This document shows, piece by piece, positions 1 to 8,755 of a DNA stretch of 64,000 nucleotides. This DNA comes from Nocardioides sp. YR527. Lineage in GTDB: Bacteria; Actinomycetota; Actinomycetes; Propionibacteriales; Nocardioidaceae. A program made the translations under genes and the position numbers. The notes under the pieces were generated by a model. It was not told the origin of the DNA, ran no database searches, and saw nothing but the letters and a program-made list of their open reading frames with translations. Each line of letters opens with the position of its first letter. The first letter of the stretch is position 1. The stretch is taken from positions 496,001-560,000 of the forward strand of contig NZ_FNFN01000003.1 in NCBI RefSeq assembly GCF_900101045.1, written 5' to 3'.

Positions 1-689
1 CGCCGGACCTCGCGGATGGGGCCGGCCAGGCCGTTCGGGCCCGGTTCCTCGACGACGGCCAGTGGCTTCGGGGTGGGCAGGTGATGGCGTACGCCGAGGG
101 TGTCGAGGACCTTGATCGCCATCAGCTGGTGGCCGGGGGCGCCCAGGAAGCCGTGGCCGTCCCAGTAGCCGGCGTCGTCGTACTCGGTCATCCGCCAGAA
201 GTCGACCAGCGTGGCCCCGCGCCGCTGCGCGATCTCGCGCACCGCTTCGTTGTAGACCGCGAAGCGTCCGCGGAGCAGCCGCCCGACGGTGGTCGACCGA
301 GCGCCGTAGGCGGTGAAGACCAGCACCTTCGCGCCGGTCTCGGTCAGGTCGCCGATCGCGGACTCGTAGGTGGCGAGCAGGTCATCGATGTTCACATGTG
401 GCCACATCAGATCGACCGATCCGCCGTAGATCGTCACCACGTCCGGCTCGAGCGTGATCGCCCGCCCGACCTGCTCCTTGACGATCCTGTCGATCCCGCG
501 GCCGCGGACGGCGAGGTTGGCGTAGGTGAACTCGGGGGTCCGCTCGGCCATCACCTCGGCGACCCGATCGGCCCAGCCGCGCACGCCGTTCGGGCGACGG
601 ACGTCGGTGTCGCCGACGCCCTCGGTGAAGGAGTCGCCCAGCGCGACGTACCGGCGGTAGCCGCCGGGGATCAGCGCATCCAGTGCCAT
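1..689 (-). CDS. SGNH/GDSL-type hydrolase, 3' end beyond window
   Basis: Reading the minus strand from the ATG at 689 gives an open frame that runs off the left edge. The first about 30 residues carry the block I motif GDSFTEG (Ser20 would be the nucleophile) of SGNH/GDSL esterases and lipases. No signal peptide is visible, so it is probably cytoplasmic. The usual block III GxND is replaced by GGSVDLM near residue 86, and the block V region reads DGHGFLGAPGHQ, so the His is present but the spacing is atypical. The family hydrolyses esters of lipids, acetyl groups or other acyl chains; the substrate here is unknown. It diverges from dcd, 142 bp away. The C-terminal end (after about 229 residues) is not seen. 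The call of family is firm, function is not. Confidence 0.8.
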   Translation of the reverse strand, partial: MALDALIPGGYRRYVALGDSFTEGVGDTDVRRPNGVRGWADRVAEVMAERTPEFTYANLAVRGRGIDRIVKEQVGRAITLEPDVVTIYGGSVDLMWPHVNIDDLLATYESAIGDLTETGAKVLVFTAYGARSTTVGRLLRGRFAVYNEAVREIAQRRGATLVDFWRMTEYDDAGYWDGHGFLGAPGHQLMAIKVLDTLGVRHHLPTPKPLAVVEEPGPNGLAGPIREVR

Positions 690-831
690 GGCTCCGATTC
701 AATCGGGTTTACCCCGGGACGTACGACTCTGGCGCGGAATCTGTGACGCATGGGGTAGGGGTGATTCCAGAGACGCCGCCAGGGGCAACGCAGGAGCAGT
801 ACACAGCGCCCGGCTGCGTTAGGTTTGCCTC

Positions 832-1407
832 GTGCTGCTGAGCGACAAGGACATCCTGACCGAGATCAACGACGGGCGGATCGTCATCGACCCCTGGGAC
901 GAGTCGATGCTGCAGCCGTCGTCCGTCGACGTACGTCTGGATCGGTTCTTCCGGGTCTTCGACAACCACAAGTACGCCACGATCGACCCGGCCGTGGACC
1001 AGTCCGAGCTCACCCGGCAGATCGAGACCGAGGGGGACGAGCCGTTCATCCTGCACCCGGGCGAGTTCGTGCTCGGGTCGACGTACGAGACCGTCAGCCT
1101 GCCCGACGACATCGCCGCGCGGGTCGAGGGGAAGTCGTCGCTGGGGCGCCTCGGGCTGCTCACCCACGCCACCGCCGGCTTCGTCGACCCGGGCTTCTCC
1201 GGCCATGTCACGCTCGAGCTGGCCAATGTCGCGACGCTTCCGATCAAGCTCTACCCGGGGATGAAGATCGGTCAGTACTGCTTCTTCAGGCTCACCTCGC
1301 CCGCGCAGAACCCCTACGGCAGCGAGAAGTACGGGAGCCGCTACCAGGGCCAGCGCGGCCCGACCGCCTCGCGCAGCTTCCAGAGCTTCCACCGCACCAA
1401 GATCTGA
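832..1407 (+). CDS. dcd: dCTP deaminase (probably bifunctional, dUMP-forming)
   Basis: 191 residues, the usual length. The protein deaminates dCTP for the dUTP/dUMP branch of thymidylate synthesis in the cytoplasm. The motif [11 protein letters not shown] at residues 99-109 and the conserved TLELAN with Glu129 (the general base position) are the trimeric dUTPase/Dcd fold signatures. The sequence has the character of the actinobacterial enzymes, of which the Mycobacterium tuberculosis member also hydrolyses the triphosphate to give dUMP; bifunctionality here is inference from that family. The start is GTG at 832; no strong ribosome site precedes it. The next gene starts 9 bp after the stop, so the two may be cotranscribed. 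Confidence 0.95.
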   Translation: MLLSDKDILTEINDGRIVIDPWDESMLQPSSVDVRLDRFFRVFDNHKYATIDPAVDQSELTRQIETEGDEPFILHPGEFVLGSTYETVSLPDDIAARVEGKSSLGRLGLLTHATAGFVDPGFSGHVTLELANVATLPIKLYPGMKIGQYCFFRLTSPAQNPYGSEKYGSRYQGQRGPTASRSFQSFHRTKI

Positions 1408-1416
1408 GAGCGTCCG

Positions 1417-2382
1417 GTGGGCGAGGTCTTCGCGGGGCGCTACGAGCTGTTGGAGCCGATCGCGGAGGGAGGCATGGGCGCGGTCTGGCAGGTCCACGAC
1501 CGCCGAGACGGCACCGTCAAAGCTGCCAAGCTGCTGCGTCAGCGGGACGCCTCCTCCCTGCTCCGGTTCATCCGGGAGCAGGCCACCCGGATCCATCATC
1601 CGCATGTCGTGACTCCCCTCGGCTGGGCCGGCGAGGACGACAGTGTGCTGTTCACGATGCCGCTGCTGCGCGGCGGGTCGGTCGCCATGCTGCTGGGCGA
1701 CTTCGGTGCTCTCCCCGAGCAGTGGGTCGTCGCGATCCTCGATCAGACCCTGTCGGCTCTCGAGGCCGTGCACGCCGCCGGCGTGGTGCACCGCGACGTG
1801 AAGCCGGGCAACCTGCTGCTGGAGGTGACCGGCGCGGGCGTTCCTCACGTGCGGCTCTCCGACTTCGGCGTGGCCGTCCCCGCCGACCAGCCGCGGCTCA
1901 CCGAGGCCAACGTGATGATCGGTACGCCTGGCTACATGGCGCCCGACCAGGGCTTCGATCCCGATCCCCGCGACGACCTCTACGCCGCCGCGGTCACGGG
2001 TCTGCACCTCCTGACCGGTGCGCGGCCACCGCACGATCCTTCGTACGTCCCGGCGACGCCGCTGGGCCGGCTGCTGCTCCGGGCGATCGGCTCGGACCGT
2101 TCCGCCCGGCCGCAGTCCGCCGGAGAGTTCCGCCAGCTGCTCGCCCAGGCCGTGCCTGCGCGGCCCTGGGAGCCGGGCGAGGCCGAGGTCCTGGACCAGT
2201 ACGCCTCGGGGCGCATGTCGCCGCCACCTCCACCACCGCCTCCGCCGACGCCGCGGGTCGCCGAGGACAAGACTGCGGTGCGGCGTACGAAACAGCACGA
2301 CGACCGGCCCGTGTGGCCGATCGTCGCGCTGGTGCTCGCCGGGGTCCTGCTGCTGGCGGGCAGTGCCTTCCTGCTGAGCTGA
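1417..2382 (+). CDS. Ser/Thr protein kinase with a C-terminal membrane anchor
   Basis: 321 residues. An almost complete eukaryotic-type kinase domain fills residues 8-265: glycine loop EGGMGAVW (17-24), Lys38 in the AAKLL strand, catalytic loop HRDVKPGN (His125-Asp127), DFG at 149-151 and GTPGYMAPD where the usual APE Glu is Asp. After it comes a proline run (nine consecutive Pro near residue 270) and a single membrane helix that ends the protein at the last residues. There is no extracellular sensor domain, unlike PknB-type kinases, so signal input must come through other proteins or the membrane. Start is GTG at 1417. It lies directly behind dcd. All catalytic residues are present, so activity is expected; targets are unknown. 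Confidence 0.93.
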   Translation: MGEVFAGRYELLEPIAEGGMGAVWQVHDRRDGTVKAAKLLRQRDASSLLRFIREQATRIHHPHVVTPLGWAGEDDSVLFTMPLLRGGSVAMLLGDFGALPEQWVVAILDQTLSALEAVHAAGVVHRDVKPGNLLLEVTGAGVPHVRLSDFGVAVPADQPRLTEANVMIGTPGYMAPDQGFDPDPRDDLYAAAVTGLHLLTGARPPHDPSYVPATPLGRLLLRAIGSDRSARPQSAGEFRQLLAQAVPARPWEPGEAEVLDQYASGRMSPPPPPPPPPTPRVAEDKTAVRRTKQHDDRPVWPIVALVLAGVLLLAGSAFLLS

Positions 2383-2387
2383 TCCGG

Positions 2388-4334
2388 CTAGGCGTGCCGC
2401 CTCCGGATCAGCAGGACAGCGGCCGCCGCGAGCGCGGCGATCCCGAGGCCGGCTCCGCCGACGCCGGCGACCAGCTTGATGGTGTCACCGGACCCTTCGT
2501 CCTTGCCGGAACCCGAGCCCGATCCGGAGCCGCTCCCGGTGGACTCGTCCGTACCGTCCTCCTCGGAACCCTCCGACCCGGCGGCCGCAGCGTTCAGGTT
2601 GAGGTCGGCGGTCGGCGCGGAGAGCCCCGAGACCTTCTCGTAGTCGGGCTCGCCCTCGCCGGCTGTCCCGACGGTCTTGACCGTCAGGGTGTAGGGCACG
2701 TTGATGTTCTCGTCCAGGCCGTACTGGACCCGGACGTAGTGAACGCCCGGGAGCCCGGTCGAGGCGGTCGCGTCGGACGTGTCGAACCGGTTCCGGTAGG
2801 CGACGGTGTTGGACAGGGTGCCGGTGCGCCAGGCGTCCGGGCAGTTCTGCAGCAGCCCGGTGTCGCACCAGCTCTCCGGCGCTTCGCGGACGTCGACCGT
2901 CGCGTCACCGCCGAGCGGCCCGATGACGTCGAGCTCGACCCCGGCGCCGACCGCCCATTCCTTGCGGATCGCATCGGTCATCCGAGCGTCGAACTGGGCC
3001 TCCAGGTGCTGGCCCCAGCCGACCGGGACGCCGATCACCTGGTTCTCGCCCGGGTTGATGTCGAAGGAGTACGTCCCGTCCTCGACGATCGGCGCGTTCG
3101 CGATCGTGCTGCCGGGCACCATGCCGTCGGTCGGGTCACCCGGGGTCAGCTCGGTCCAGGTGGGCGCCTCAGGCTGGGGAGGCAGGCCGTCGAGCGTGGC
3201 CGCGCTGACCGGCGGCTCCTCGTAGACCATCAACTGGACCGGCTTCCCGGCGATCGCGCCGGCGTCGCCGGTGCCGGACGAGGTCGACAGGACCAGCTCC
3301 TCGGCCGTGTTGCAGGGGTCTTCCGGGTCGGTGTCCCCGCTGTGGGTGGTGCCGAAGATGAGCCGGTTGCCGTCGCCGTACGTCGTCGACTGGACCACCG
3401 TCCACCGGCACCCCCGCAGCTCGCCGGACTCGTCCCGGACGCTGATCCTGGGGCTCAGGTTGCTGACCAGGTCTTCCGACTCGCCCTCGAAGATCAGGCC
3501 GAAGTGCACGGTGGTGCCCGGCGCGGTGCGCTCGAAGCGGTAGTAGCGCTCGCCGCGGGTCTGGACGGTGTCCAGGTATTGCCCGGCCTTGACGAGCGGG
3601 GCGTCGGCGGAGTCAGGGGTGCCCTTCACCGGCGTACCGGTGAACTCGAAGGGCCGCAGCGCCCGCTCGGAGGCGCCCGAGATCGACTCACCGATGCCCT
3701 CGGCGTCGTCGGCGTCGTAGTAGGTGCCGTTGCCCTTCTCGGCGATGCACTCCAGCTGCTTGCGCGCCTTGCCCGAGACGGAGAGGCCGACGACATCGAT
3801 CTGCAGGTCGATGCCCTGATCGGCGATCGCCTGCGCTGCCGGACAGGGGTCGCCGCAGGTCGACTCGCCGTCGGAGACGAGGACGATCGAGCGCTTGCCC
3901 TCGGACCCGATGTCCTCGGCGGCGCGCTTCAGGGCGACCGGGATCGGTGTCTCGCCGTAGGGCTTGTAGCCGCTCACCGCCGCCTTCAGGTCGTCGCGGT
4001 TGCCCGTCCCGGGCTTCACGACCAGCTGGGTGTCCTCGCACGCGGCCTTCTGCTTGCGCCCGAACACCATCGCGCCGAAGACCCGCATGCCTACGTCGGC
4101 ACTCTCCGGCAGGTCGTCGATCACGGTGTCGAGCGCCTGCTTGGCGGCTTGGATCTTGGTGGTGCCCCCACTGGCCGGCTCCTTCATGGAGCCGGACGAG
4201 TCGAGCACGAGGATCATCCGGCCGTACGTCCCCTGGTTCTGCTCATCGGCAGCAGCGGGGGCGGCACCGGTGCCGGCCGCGGCCACGGTGAGGACCCCGG
4301 CAAGGCCGGTGGCGATCACGAGTCTTTTCCGCAT
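2388..4334 (-). CDS. Secreted, membrane-anchored von Willebrand factor A domain protein
   Basis: 648 residues from ATG 4334 (an in-frame ATG four codons upstream at 4346 is an alternative; neither has a clear ribosome site). An N-terminal signal peptide (MRKR, hydrophobic stretch, AAPAAADE cleavage region near residue 30) is followed at once by a VWA domain with the metal-dependent adhesion motif DSSGSM (Asp45, Ser47, Ser49). A long beta-rich extracellular part follows, then a low-complexity Ser/Gly/Asp linker, a membrane helix and RRRHA at the end, the layout of a surface-exposed anchored protein. VWA domains bind proteins through a metal ion; the partner is unknown. It ends 5 bp from the convergent kinase gene. 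Its upstream region is shared with the divergent HTH gene. Confidence 0.88.
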   Translation of the reverse strand: MRKRLVIATGLAGVLTVAAAGTGAAPAAADEQNQGTYGRMILVLDSSGSMKEPASGGTTKIQAAKQALDTVIDDLPESADVGMRVFGAMVFGRKQKAACEDTQLVVKPGTGNRDDLKAAVSGYKPYGETPIPVALKRAAEDIGSEGKRSIVLVSDGESTCGDPCPAAQAIADQGIDLQIDVVGLSVSGKARKQLECIAEKGNGTYYDADDAEGIGESISGASERALRPFEFTGTPVKGTPDSADAPLVKAGQYLDTVQTRGERYYRFERTAPGTTVHFGLIFEGESEDLVSNLSPRISVRDESGELRGCRWTVVQSTTYGDGNRLIFGTTHSGDTDPEDPCNTAEELVLSTSSGTGDAGAIAGKPVQLMVYEEPPVSAATLDGLPPQPEAPTWTELTPGDPTDGMVPGSTIANAPIVEDGTYSFDINPGENQVIGVPVGWGQHLEAQFDARMTDAIRKEWAVGAGVELDVIGPLGGDATVDVREAPESWCDTGLLQNCPDAWRTGTLSNTVAYRNRFDTSDATASTGLPGVHYVRVQYGLDENINVPYTLTVKTVGTAGEGEPDYEKVSGLSAPTADLNLNAAAAGSEGSEEDGTDESTGSGSGSGSGSGKDEGSGDTIKLVAGVGGAGLGIAALAAAAVLLIRRRHA

Positions 4335-4370
4335 GCCCGGCACCATACGTTCACTAACGTATACGCGGCA

Positions 4371-4405
4371 AGTACATTTGCAAACTTCTTGTCTACGTGT
4401 GTAGA
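4371..4405. promoter_or_regulatory. Two candidate operators between the VWA and HTH genes
   Basis: The 79-bp divergent intergenic region holds two dyads. One is TTTGCAAA at 4377-4384, an 8-bp perfect palindrome inside a looser AAGT..ACTT frame from 4370. The other is TCTACGTGTGTAGA at 4392-4405, with 5-bp arms, 8 bp before the HTH start. Their place suggests binding by the HTH protein and joint control of both genes; that is inference from position only. Confidence 0.4.
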
Positions 4406-4413
4406 TTGCGCGT

Positions 4414-4917
4414 ATGGGCGTCGAGGAGAACATCCAGCAGCAGCGCGAGCTGTACGGTGAGCCGCTCGGCGACCTGGTCCGCCGTGCGACCGCTCCGCTG
4501 GGTCTCACCCAGGCGACGACCGCCAAGGTGCTCGGGCTGAGCCCGGCGATGCTGTCGCACCTGATGACCGGGCAGCGGGTCAAGATCGCCAACCCGATCG
4601 CGCTCGGGCGCCTGCACGCCCTGATCGACCTCGGGGCCGGCGCCGGCGACCTCACCACCTCCCAGATCAACGAGCGCCTCGACGAGATCCGCGAGCTCTC
4701 TTCCGAGCTGACCACCGGCGCCCGCGTCGTCGCGGTCGAGGGCGGCGCGGCTGTGCGGGGTGTCCTTCGTGCCGTCGCCTCCGGCCGCGAGCTCCAGCAG
4801 GCCGCCGACGCCCTCCGCGACGTCGCCCCCGGTCTGGCAGAGGTGCTCCGGATCTACGGTTCCGGGACCGACGACGAGATCCGCGCGCACTTCGCCTCGA
4901 TCCGCGATCTCCTCTGA
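4414..4917 (+). CDS. Cro/C1-type (XRE-like) helix-turn-helix DNA-binding protein
   Basis: 167 residues, ATG start at 4414. The N-terminal part contains a helix-turn-helix of the lambda-repressor type, roughly residues 27-60, with LTQATTAKVLGLSPAMLSHL as the turn and recognition segment. The rest is helical (Glu/Leu/Ala-rich) and has no recognisable ligand or peptidase domain; it may mediate oligomerisation. Divergent from the VWA gene with two small dyads between them, so autoregulation and control of the VWA gene are plausible. It is followed by tag after 35 bp; the two could be cotranscribed by chance. The regulatory targets are not known. Confidence 0.8.
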   Translation: MGVEENIQQQRELYGEPLGDLVRRATAPLGLTQATTAKVLGLSPAMLSHLMTGQRVKIANPIALGRLHALIDLGAGAGDLTTSQINERLDEIRELSSELTTGARVVAVEGGAAVRGVLRAVASGRELQQAADALRDVAPGLAEVLRIYGSGTDDEIRAHFASIRDLL

Positions 4918-4952
4918 AGGGGCTGTCGGTGGTCGCGGCTAGGGTCGGGTGG

Positions 4953-5555
4953 ATGAGTGAAGCACCATTCCTGGCCCCTGACGGCCAGACGCGTTGCGCA
5001 TGGGCCGGCGGGGCGCCGGAGTTCTTGGGCTACCACGACACCGAGTGGGGATTCCCGGGCGGAGGAGACGTACGGCTCTTCGAGAAGATCTGCTTGGAGG
5101 GGTTCCAGAGCGGGCTGTCCTGGCGCACGATCCTCAACAAGCGGCCCGCGTTCCGCGAGGTCTTCGCCGACTTCGACTTCCACAAGATGGCCGAGTTCGA
5201 CGAGGGCGACGTCGAGCGTCTCCTGCAGGACGCCAGGATCATCCGCCACCGCGGCAAGATCGAGGCGGCGATCAACAACGCCCGCCGCGCGGTCGAGCTC
5301 GTCGAGGAGCAGGGGTCGCTGGCTGCGTACGTCTGGGGGTTCGAGCCCGAGCCGTTGACGATTCCCGAGGTGGTGGCCACCTCGCCTGCCTCGGTCAGCC
5401 TCTCCAAGGACCTCAAGAAGCGGGGCTGGAAGTTCGTCGGGCCGACGACGATGTACGCGTTCATGCAGTCGATGGGGGTCGTCAACGACCACTCGCTGGA
5501 CTGCGTGATCCGGGATCGGGTCGAGGCCGAGCGGGCGGCGTTCGTCAGGCCCTGA
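4953..5555 (+). CDS. tag: DNA-3-methyladenine glycosylase I
   Basis: 200 residues from ATG 4953 (an upstream in-frame start at 4929 would add eight residues not found in the family). The enzyme removes 3-methyladenine from alkylated DNA as the first step of base excision repair. The sequence follows E. coli Tag closely: CAW near the N terminus, YHDTEWG, CLEGFQSGLSW, RIIRHRGKI-like segment and NDHSLDC at the end. Cys15, His28, His180 and Cys184 match the four ligands of the Tag structural zinc. Length is a little above the 187 residues of the E. coli protein. No adaptive-response gene (ada, alkB) lies nearby, so constitutive expression is likely. Confidence 0.96.
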   Translation: MSEAPFLAPDGQTRCAWAGGAPEFLGYHDTEWGFPGGGDVRLFEKICLEGFQSGLSWRTILNKRPAFREVFADFDFHKMAEFDEGDVERLLQDARIIRHRGKIEAAINNARRAVELVEEQGSLAAYVWGFEPEPLTIPEVVATSPASVSLSKDLKKRGWKFVGPTTMYAFMQSMGVVNDHSLDCVIRDRVEAERAAFVRP

Positions 5556-5625
5556 CCGGCCCTGACCCGGCTGCGGGACCTGCCCAAAACCCGGGGGCCG
5601 ATACCTCGTTGAAAGGGTAATGTGT

Positions 5626-5644
5626 TTAGGCTGTCCTAACTAAG
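5626..5644. promoter_or_regulatory. Iron box (IdeR/DtxR-type operator)
   Basis: TTAGGCTGTCCTAACTAAG lies 26 bp before the siderophore-binding lipoprotein gene. It follows the IdeR/DtxR 19-bp consensus TTAGGTTAGCCTAACCTAA at about 13 positions, including both inner half-sites. A further half-site, GCCTAA, follows at 5649-5654. It predicts repression of the uptake operon when iron is plentiful. The regulator itself is not in the window. Confidence 0.75.
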
Positions 5645-5669
5645 CATTGCCTAACCCGAGGTGGTCCAC

Positions 5670-6701
5670 GTGATCCGTCGTCCCGTACTCATCGCAGTGA
5701 GCACCGCGCTCGCTGTCTCCGGCCTGGCTGCCTGCAGCACGGGCTCTACCGACTCCGCCGACTCCGGCCAGGAGTCCACCTCGAAGGCCGACTCGGGCGC
5801 CTTCCCGGTGACCATCGAGCACGCCTTCGGCGAGACCAAGATCGAGGAGGAGCCGAAGCGCATCTCCGTCGTCGGTGTCAACGACGCCGACATGCTCCTC
5901 TCCCTGGGCGTCGTGCCGGTCAGCATCCCCAAGGTGACCTGGGGCGGTGACGAGGACGGCACCACGCCTTGGTTCGACGAGAAGCTCGAGGAGCTCGACG
6001 CAGACATGCCGGCGATCCTCGACCAGACCGACGCCATCCCGGTCGACGAGGTCGCCAAGCAGACCCCCGACCTGATCCTGGCGACCTACTCGGGCATCAC
6101 CGAGGAGGAGTACAAGAAGCTCTCCGAGATCGCGCCGGTCGTGGCCTACCCGGACCAGCCGTGGGCGACCGCGTGGGAGGACTCCCTCGACATGGTTGGC
6201 AAGGCCACCGGCCGCAACGAGCTGGCCGACGAGGTCGAGGCCGACACCCAGAAGCTCTACGAGGACGTCAAGAAGGACACCCCGGAGATCCAGGGCAAGA
6301 CCTTCATCTGGGCCGCGCTCGCCACCGCCGACCTCTCCCAGATTCCCTTCTACACGACCGAGGACGCTCGCCCGGACTTCCTGTCCGACCTGGGTATGGA
6401 GAACGCGCCGGTCGTCGTGGAGAACACCAAGAAGGGTGAGTTCTACGCGCAGGTCTCCGCGGAGAAGGCCAGCGAGCTCGACTCCGACTTCCTGTTCACC
6501 TACGCGGTGGAGGACACGGACGCCGAGACGTACGCCAACGACAAGCTGGTCGGCCAGGTCCCCGCGATCAAGGCCGGTCACATGTGGGCCTCGACCGACA
6601 ACGTCGCCTCGCTCGCCGCGGGCACCCCGACGCCGCTGTCGGTGCCCTACGCCATCGATGAGTTCGTCCCGGGCATCGTCAAGGCTCTCGAGGGTCAGTG
6701 A
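5670..6701 (+). CDS. Iron-siderophore ABC transporter, substrate-binding lipoprotein
   Basis: 343 residues from GTG 5670, chosen because GAGGTGG sits five bases before it; GTG 5661 is an in-frame alternative. A lipoprotein signal peptide ends in LAAC with Cys22 as the lipidated residue, followed by a Ser/Asp/Thr linker. The body is a class III (FepB/FhuD type) binding fold: a segment around PKRISVVGVNDADMLLSLGV, the long connecting helix and a C-terminal lobe ending near PYAIDEFVPG. It captures ferric siderophores outside the membrane and hands them to the permease pair encoded next. The stop codon overlaps the next start (GTGA). An iron box stands just upstream. The exact siderophore cannot be read from sequence. 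Confidence 0.93.
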   Translation: MIRRPVLIAVSTALAVSGLAACSTGSTDSADSGQESTSKADSGAFPVTIEHAFGETKIEEEPKRISVVGVNDADMLLSLGVVPVSIPKVTWGGDEDGTTPWFDEKLEELDADMPAILDQTDAIPVDEVAKQTPDLILATYSGITEEEYKKLSEIAPVVAYPDQPWATAWEDSLDMVGKATGRNELADEVEADTQKLYEDVKKDTPEIQGKTFIWAALATADLSQIPFYTTEDARPDFLSDLGMENAPVVVENTKKGEFYAQVSAEKASELDSDFLFTYAVEDTDAETYANDKLVGQVPAIKAGHMWASTDNVASLAAGTPTPLSVPYAIDEFVPGIVKALEGQ

Positions 6702-7729
6702 CCCTCACGACGACGCTCGACCGAGCCCCGGCCGCGGATCCCCGCGGCCGGGGTCGGTCGTCGATGCTGCGGGTGGTGATCCTGCTCGCCGGTGTTCTCC
6801 TGGTCGCCGTGGTCGCCTCGATGCTGATCGGCGCGAAGCTCGTCTCCCCGCTCGATCTGTGGCGTGATGGCAGCGTCGGCCAGGGCATCTTGGAGACCCG
6901 GATGCCGCGCACCGTCCTCGGGCTGATGGCCGGCGCCGCGCTGGCGCTCTCGGGCGCCTGTCTGCAGGGCCTCACCCGCAACCCGCTGGCCGACCCGGGA
7001 CTCCTCGGGCTCAACTCCGGTGCCACGTTCGCGATGGTGCTGGCGGTCTCGGTCTTCGGCATCGGGTCGCTCAACGCGTACCTCTGGTTCGGCTTCGCCG
7101 GCGCCGCGATCGCCGCGATTCTCGTGCACACGGTCGCCTCCTTCGGCTCCGGCGGCGCGACCCCGGCCAAGCTCGTCCTCGCTGGTGCAGCGCTCGCAGC
7201 CGGCGTCACCTCGTGGACCACCGCCGTCCTGCTCACCGACAAGGCCACCTTCGACGTGATCCGGCTCTGGCAGGTCGGCACCATCGGTGGCCGCGGCTGG
7301 GACATGGTCCTGACGGGCCTGCCGTTCCTGGCCGTCGGCGCGCTGCTGACCCTGGCGGGCGCCCGCACCCTCGACACGCTTGCTCTCGGCGACGACCTCG
7401 CGCGCGGGCTCGGACGGCGCACCGGCATCGACCGCGCCGTCATCGGCCTCGGTGTCGTGCTCCTCACCGGCACCGCCACCGCGCTGTGCGGGCCGATCGG
7501 CTTCATCGGCCTGATCGTCCCCCACATGGTCCGGGTCATGGTCGGCTCGGCCTACACCCGCGTGCTCCCTCTCTCGGCGGGCTTCGGCGCCGCCCTCACC
7601 CTCTTGGCGGACGTGGTCGGCCGGGTCATCTGGCCGCCCTCGGAGATCCAGGTCGGCGTGATGGCGGCCGTCGTCGGCGTACCCGTCTTCGTCTTCTTCC
7701 TGCGCCGCGGACGGATGGCCGGACTATGA
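6698..7729 (+). CDS. FecCD-type iron-siderophore permease, first subunit
   Basis: 343 residues, GTG start overlapping the previous stop by 4 bp (translational coupling). Nine to ten hydrophobic helices of the BtuC/FecCD fold. Family hallmarks are present: MPRTVLGLMAGAALALSGA in the second helix region, LTRNPLADPGLLG just after it, and GPIGFIGLIVPHMVR near the C-terminal third, which forms the coupling helix contacting the ATPase. It forms a heterodimeric channel in the cytoplasmic membrane with the product of the next gene. Same iron-regulated operon as its neighbours. Confidence 0.95.
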   Translation: MTLTTTLDRAPAADPRGRGRSSMLRVVILLAGVLLVAVVASMLIGAKLVSPLDLWRDGSVGQGILETRMPRTVLGLMAGAALALSGACLQGLTRNPLADPGLLGLNSGATFAMVLAVSVFGIGSLNAYLWFGFAGAAIAAILVHTVASFGSGGATPAKLVLAGAALAAGVTSWTTAVLLTDKATFDVIRLWQVGTIGGRGWDMVLTGLPFLAVGALLTLAGARTLDTLALGDDLARGLGRRTGIDRAVIGLGVVLLTGTATALCGPIGFIGLIVPHMVRVMVGSAYTRVLPLSAGFGAALTLLADVVGRVIWPPSEIQVGVMAAVVGVPVFVFFLRRGRMAGL

Positions 7730-8754
7730 CCGTGCAGTCGATCAACCCCACCGCCGTCGTACGCAACGCCCGGCGCATCCCGCAGCGGCGGCTCGCCCTG
7801 GTGACCGGTGGCCTGAGCGCCGCCCTGTTCGGGCTGTTCACGCTCCGTGTGCTCGGCGGCGACTACATCATCACGCTGCCGGACTTCTTCCGGATCCTCG
7901 GCGGGGAGGAGATCCCCGGCGCGACCTTCATCCTGATGGAGTCGAAGCTGCCGCGGGCGGTCCTGGGCGTGATGGCCGGAATCGCCTTCGGCACCGCCGG
8001 CGCGATCTTCCAGTCGACCCTGCGCAATCCGCTCGCCAGCCCCGACATGCTCGGCATCTCGATCGGGGCGAGCGCGTCGGCGGTCTTCGCGATCGTGGTC
8101 CTCTCGCTGAACGGCTCGGCGCTCTCGCTCGCCGGGATCATCGGTGCGGTGCTCACCGCCGTCGCGATCCGGCTGGTGGCCGGCAGCGACGGTGGATACC
8201 GGCTGGTGCTCGTCGGGGTCACCGCTGCCGCCGGTCTGGTCGCCGTGATCCAGTACCTCTTCACCCGCGCCAACGAGTACGACGCCCAGCTCGCGCTGCG
8301 CTGGATGACCGGCAGCCTCAACTCGGCCTCCTGGCCGACGATCAGGATCCTGCTCGTCGCCCTGGTGATCCTGCTCCCGCTGGTCGCTTGGACGGTGAAG
8401 TCGCAGCGGGTGCTCGAGCTCGGTCCCGACGTCGCCAACGCGCTCGGTGTCACCCACCGCTACGCCGACCTGCTGCTCCTCCTCGCCGTGCTGCTGTGCG
8501 CGCTGGCGGTCGCCGCGACCGGCCCGGTCGCGTTCGTCGCGTTCGTCGCCGGGCCGATCGCCCGGGTCCTCAACGGCGGGCGTACGACGATCCTCGGCGC
8601 CGCGCTGGTCGGCGCGGTCGTGGTGGTCGGAGCCGACTACGTCGCGGCCTATGGATTCCCCGGCACCAACCTCCCGGTCGGTGTCGTCACCGGTGCGTTC
8701 GGGGCGCCGTTCCTGTTGTGGTTGCTCGCCAGCGGGCGGGCTGGAAGGCGATGA
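7726..8754 (+). CDS. FecCD-type iron-siderophore permease, second subunit
   Basis: 342 residues. I place the start at ATG 7726, which overlaps the previous stop as ATGA; the open frame extends far upstream but that part is antisense-like noise inside the first permease gene. Features are LPRAVLGVMAGIAFGTAGA, STLRNPLASPDMLG and ATGPVAFVAFVAGPIAR, paralogous to the first subunit. Together they form the membrane channel of the uptake system. The stop is one base before the ATPase start, so the whole set is translated as a coupled operon. Confidence 0.95.
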   Translation: MTVQSINPTAVVRNARRIPQRRLALVTGGLSAALFGLFTLRVLGGDYIITLPDFFRILGGEEIPGATFILMESKLPRAVLGVMAGIAFGTAGAIFQSTLRNPLASPDMLGISIGASASAVFAIVVLSLNGSALSLAGIIGAVLTAVAIRLVAGSDGGYRLVLVGVTAAAGLVAVIQYLFTRANEYDAQLALRWMTGSLNSASWPTIRILLVALVILLPLVAWTVKSQRVLELGPDVANALGVTHRYADLLLLLAVLLCALAVAATGPVAFVAFVAGPIARVLNGGRTTILGAALVGAVVVVGADYVAAYGFPGTNLPVGVVTGAFGAPFLLWLLASGRAGRR

Positions 8755-8755
8755 C

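Noticed and set aside
819..830. TTAGGTTTGCCT as an iron box at dcd
   Set aside because: Only the left half matches the IdeR consensus, and the start codon GTG overlaps it.
825..4460. Very long plus-strand open frame across dcd, kinase and VWA genes
   Set aside because: High-GC shadow frame; it covers three well-supported genes in other frames and has no known domain.
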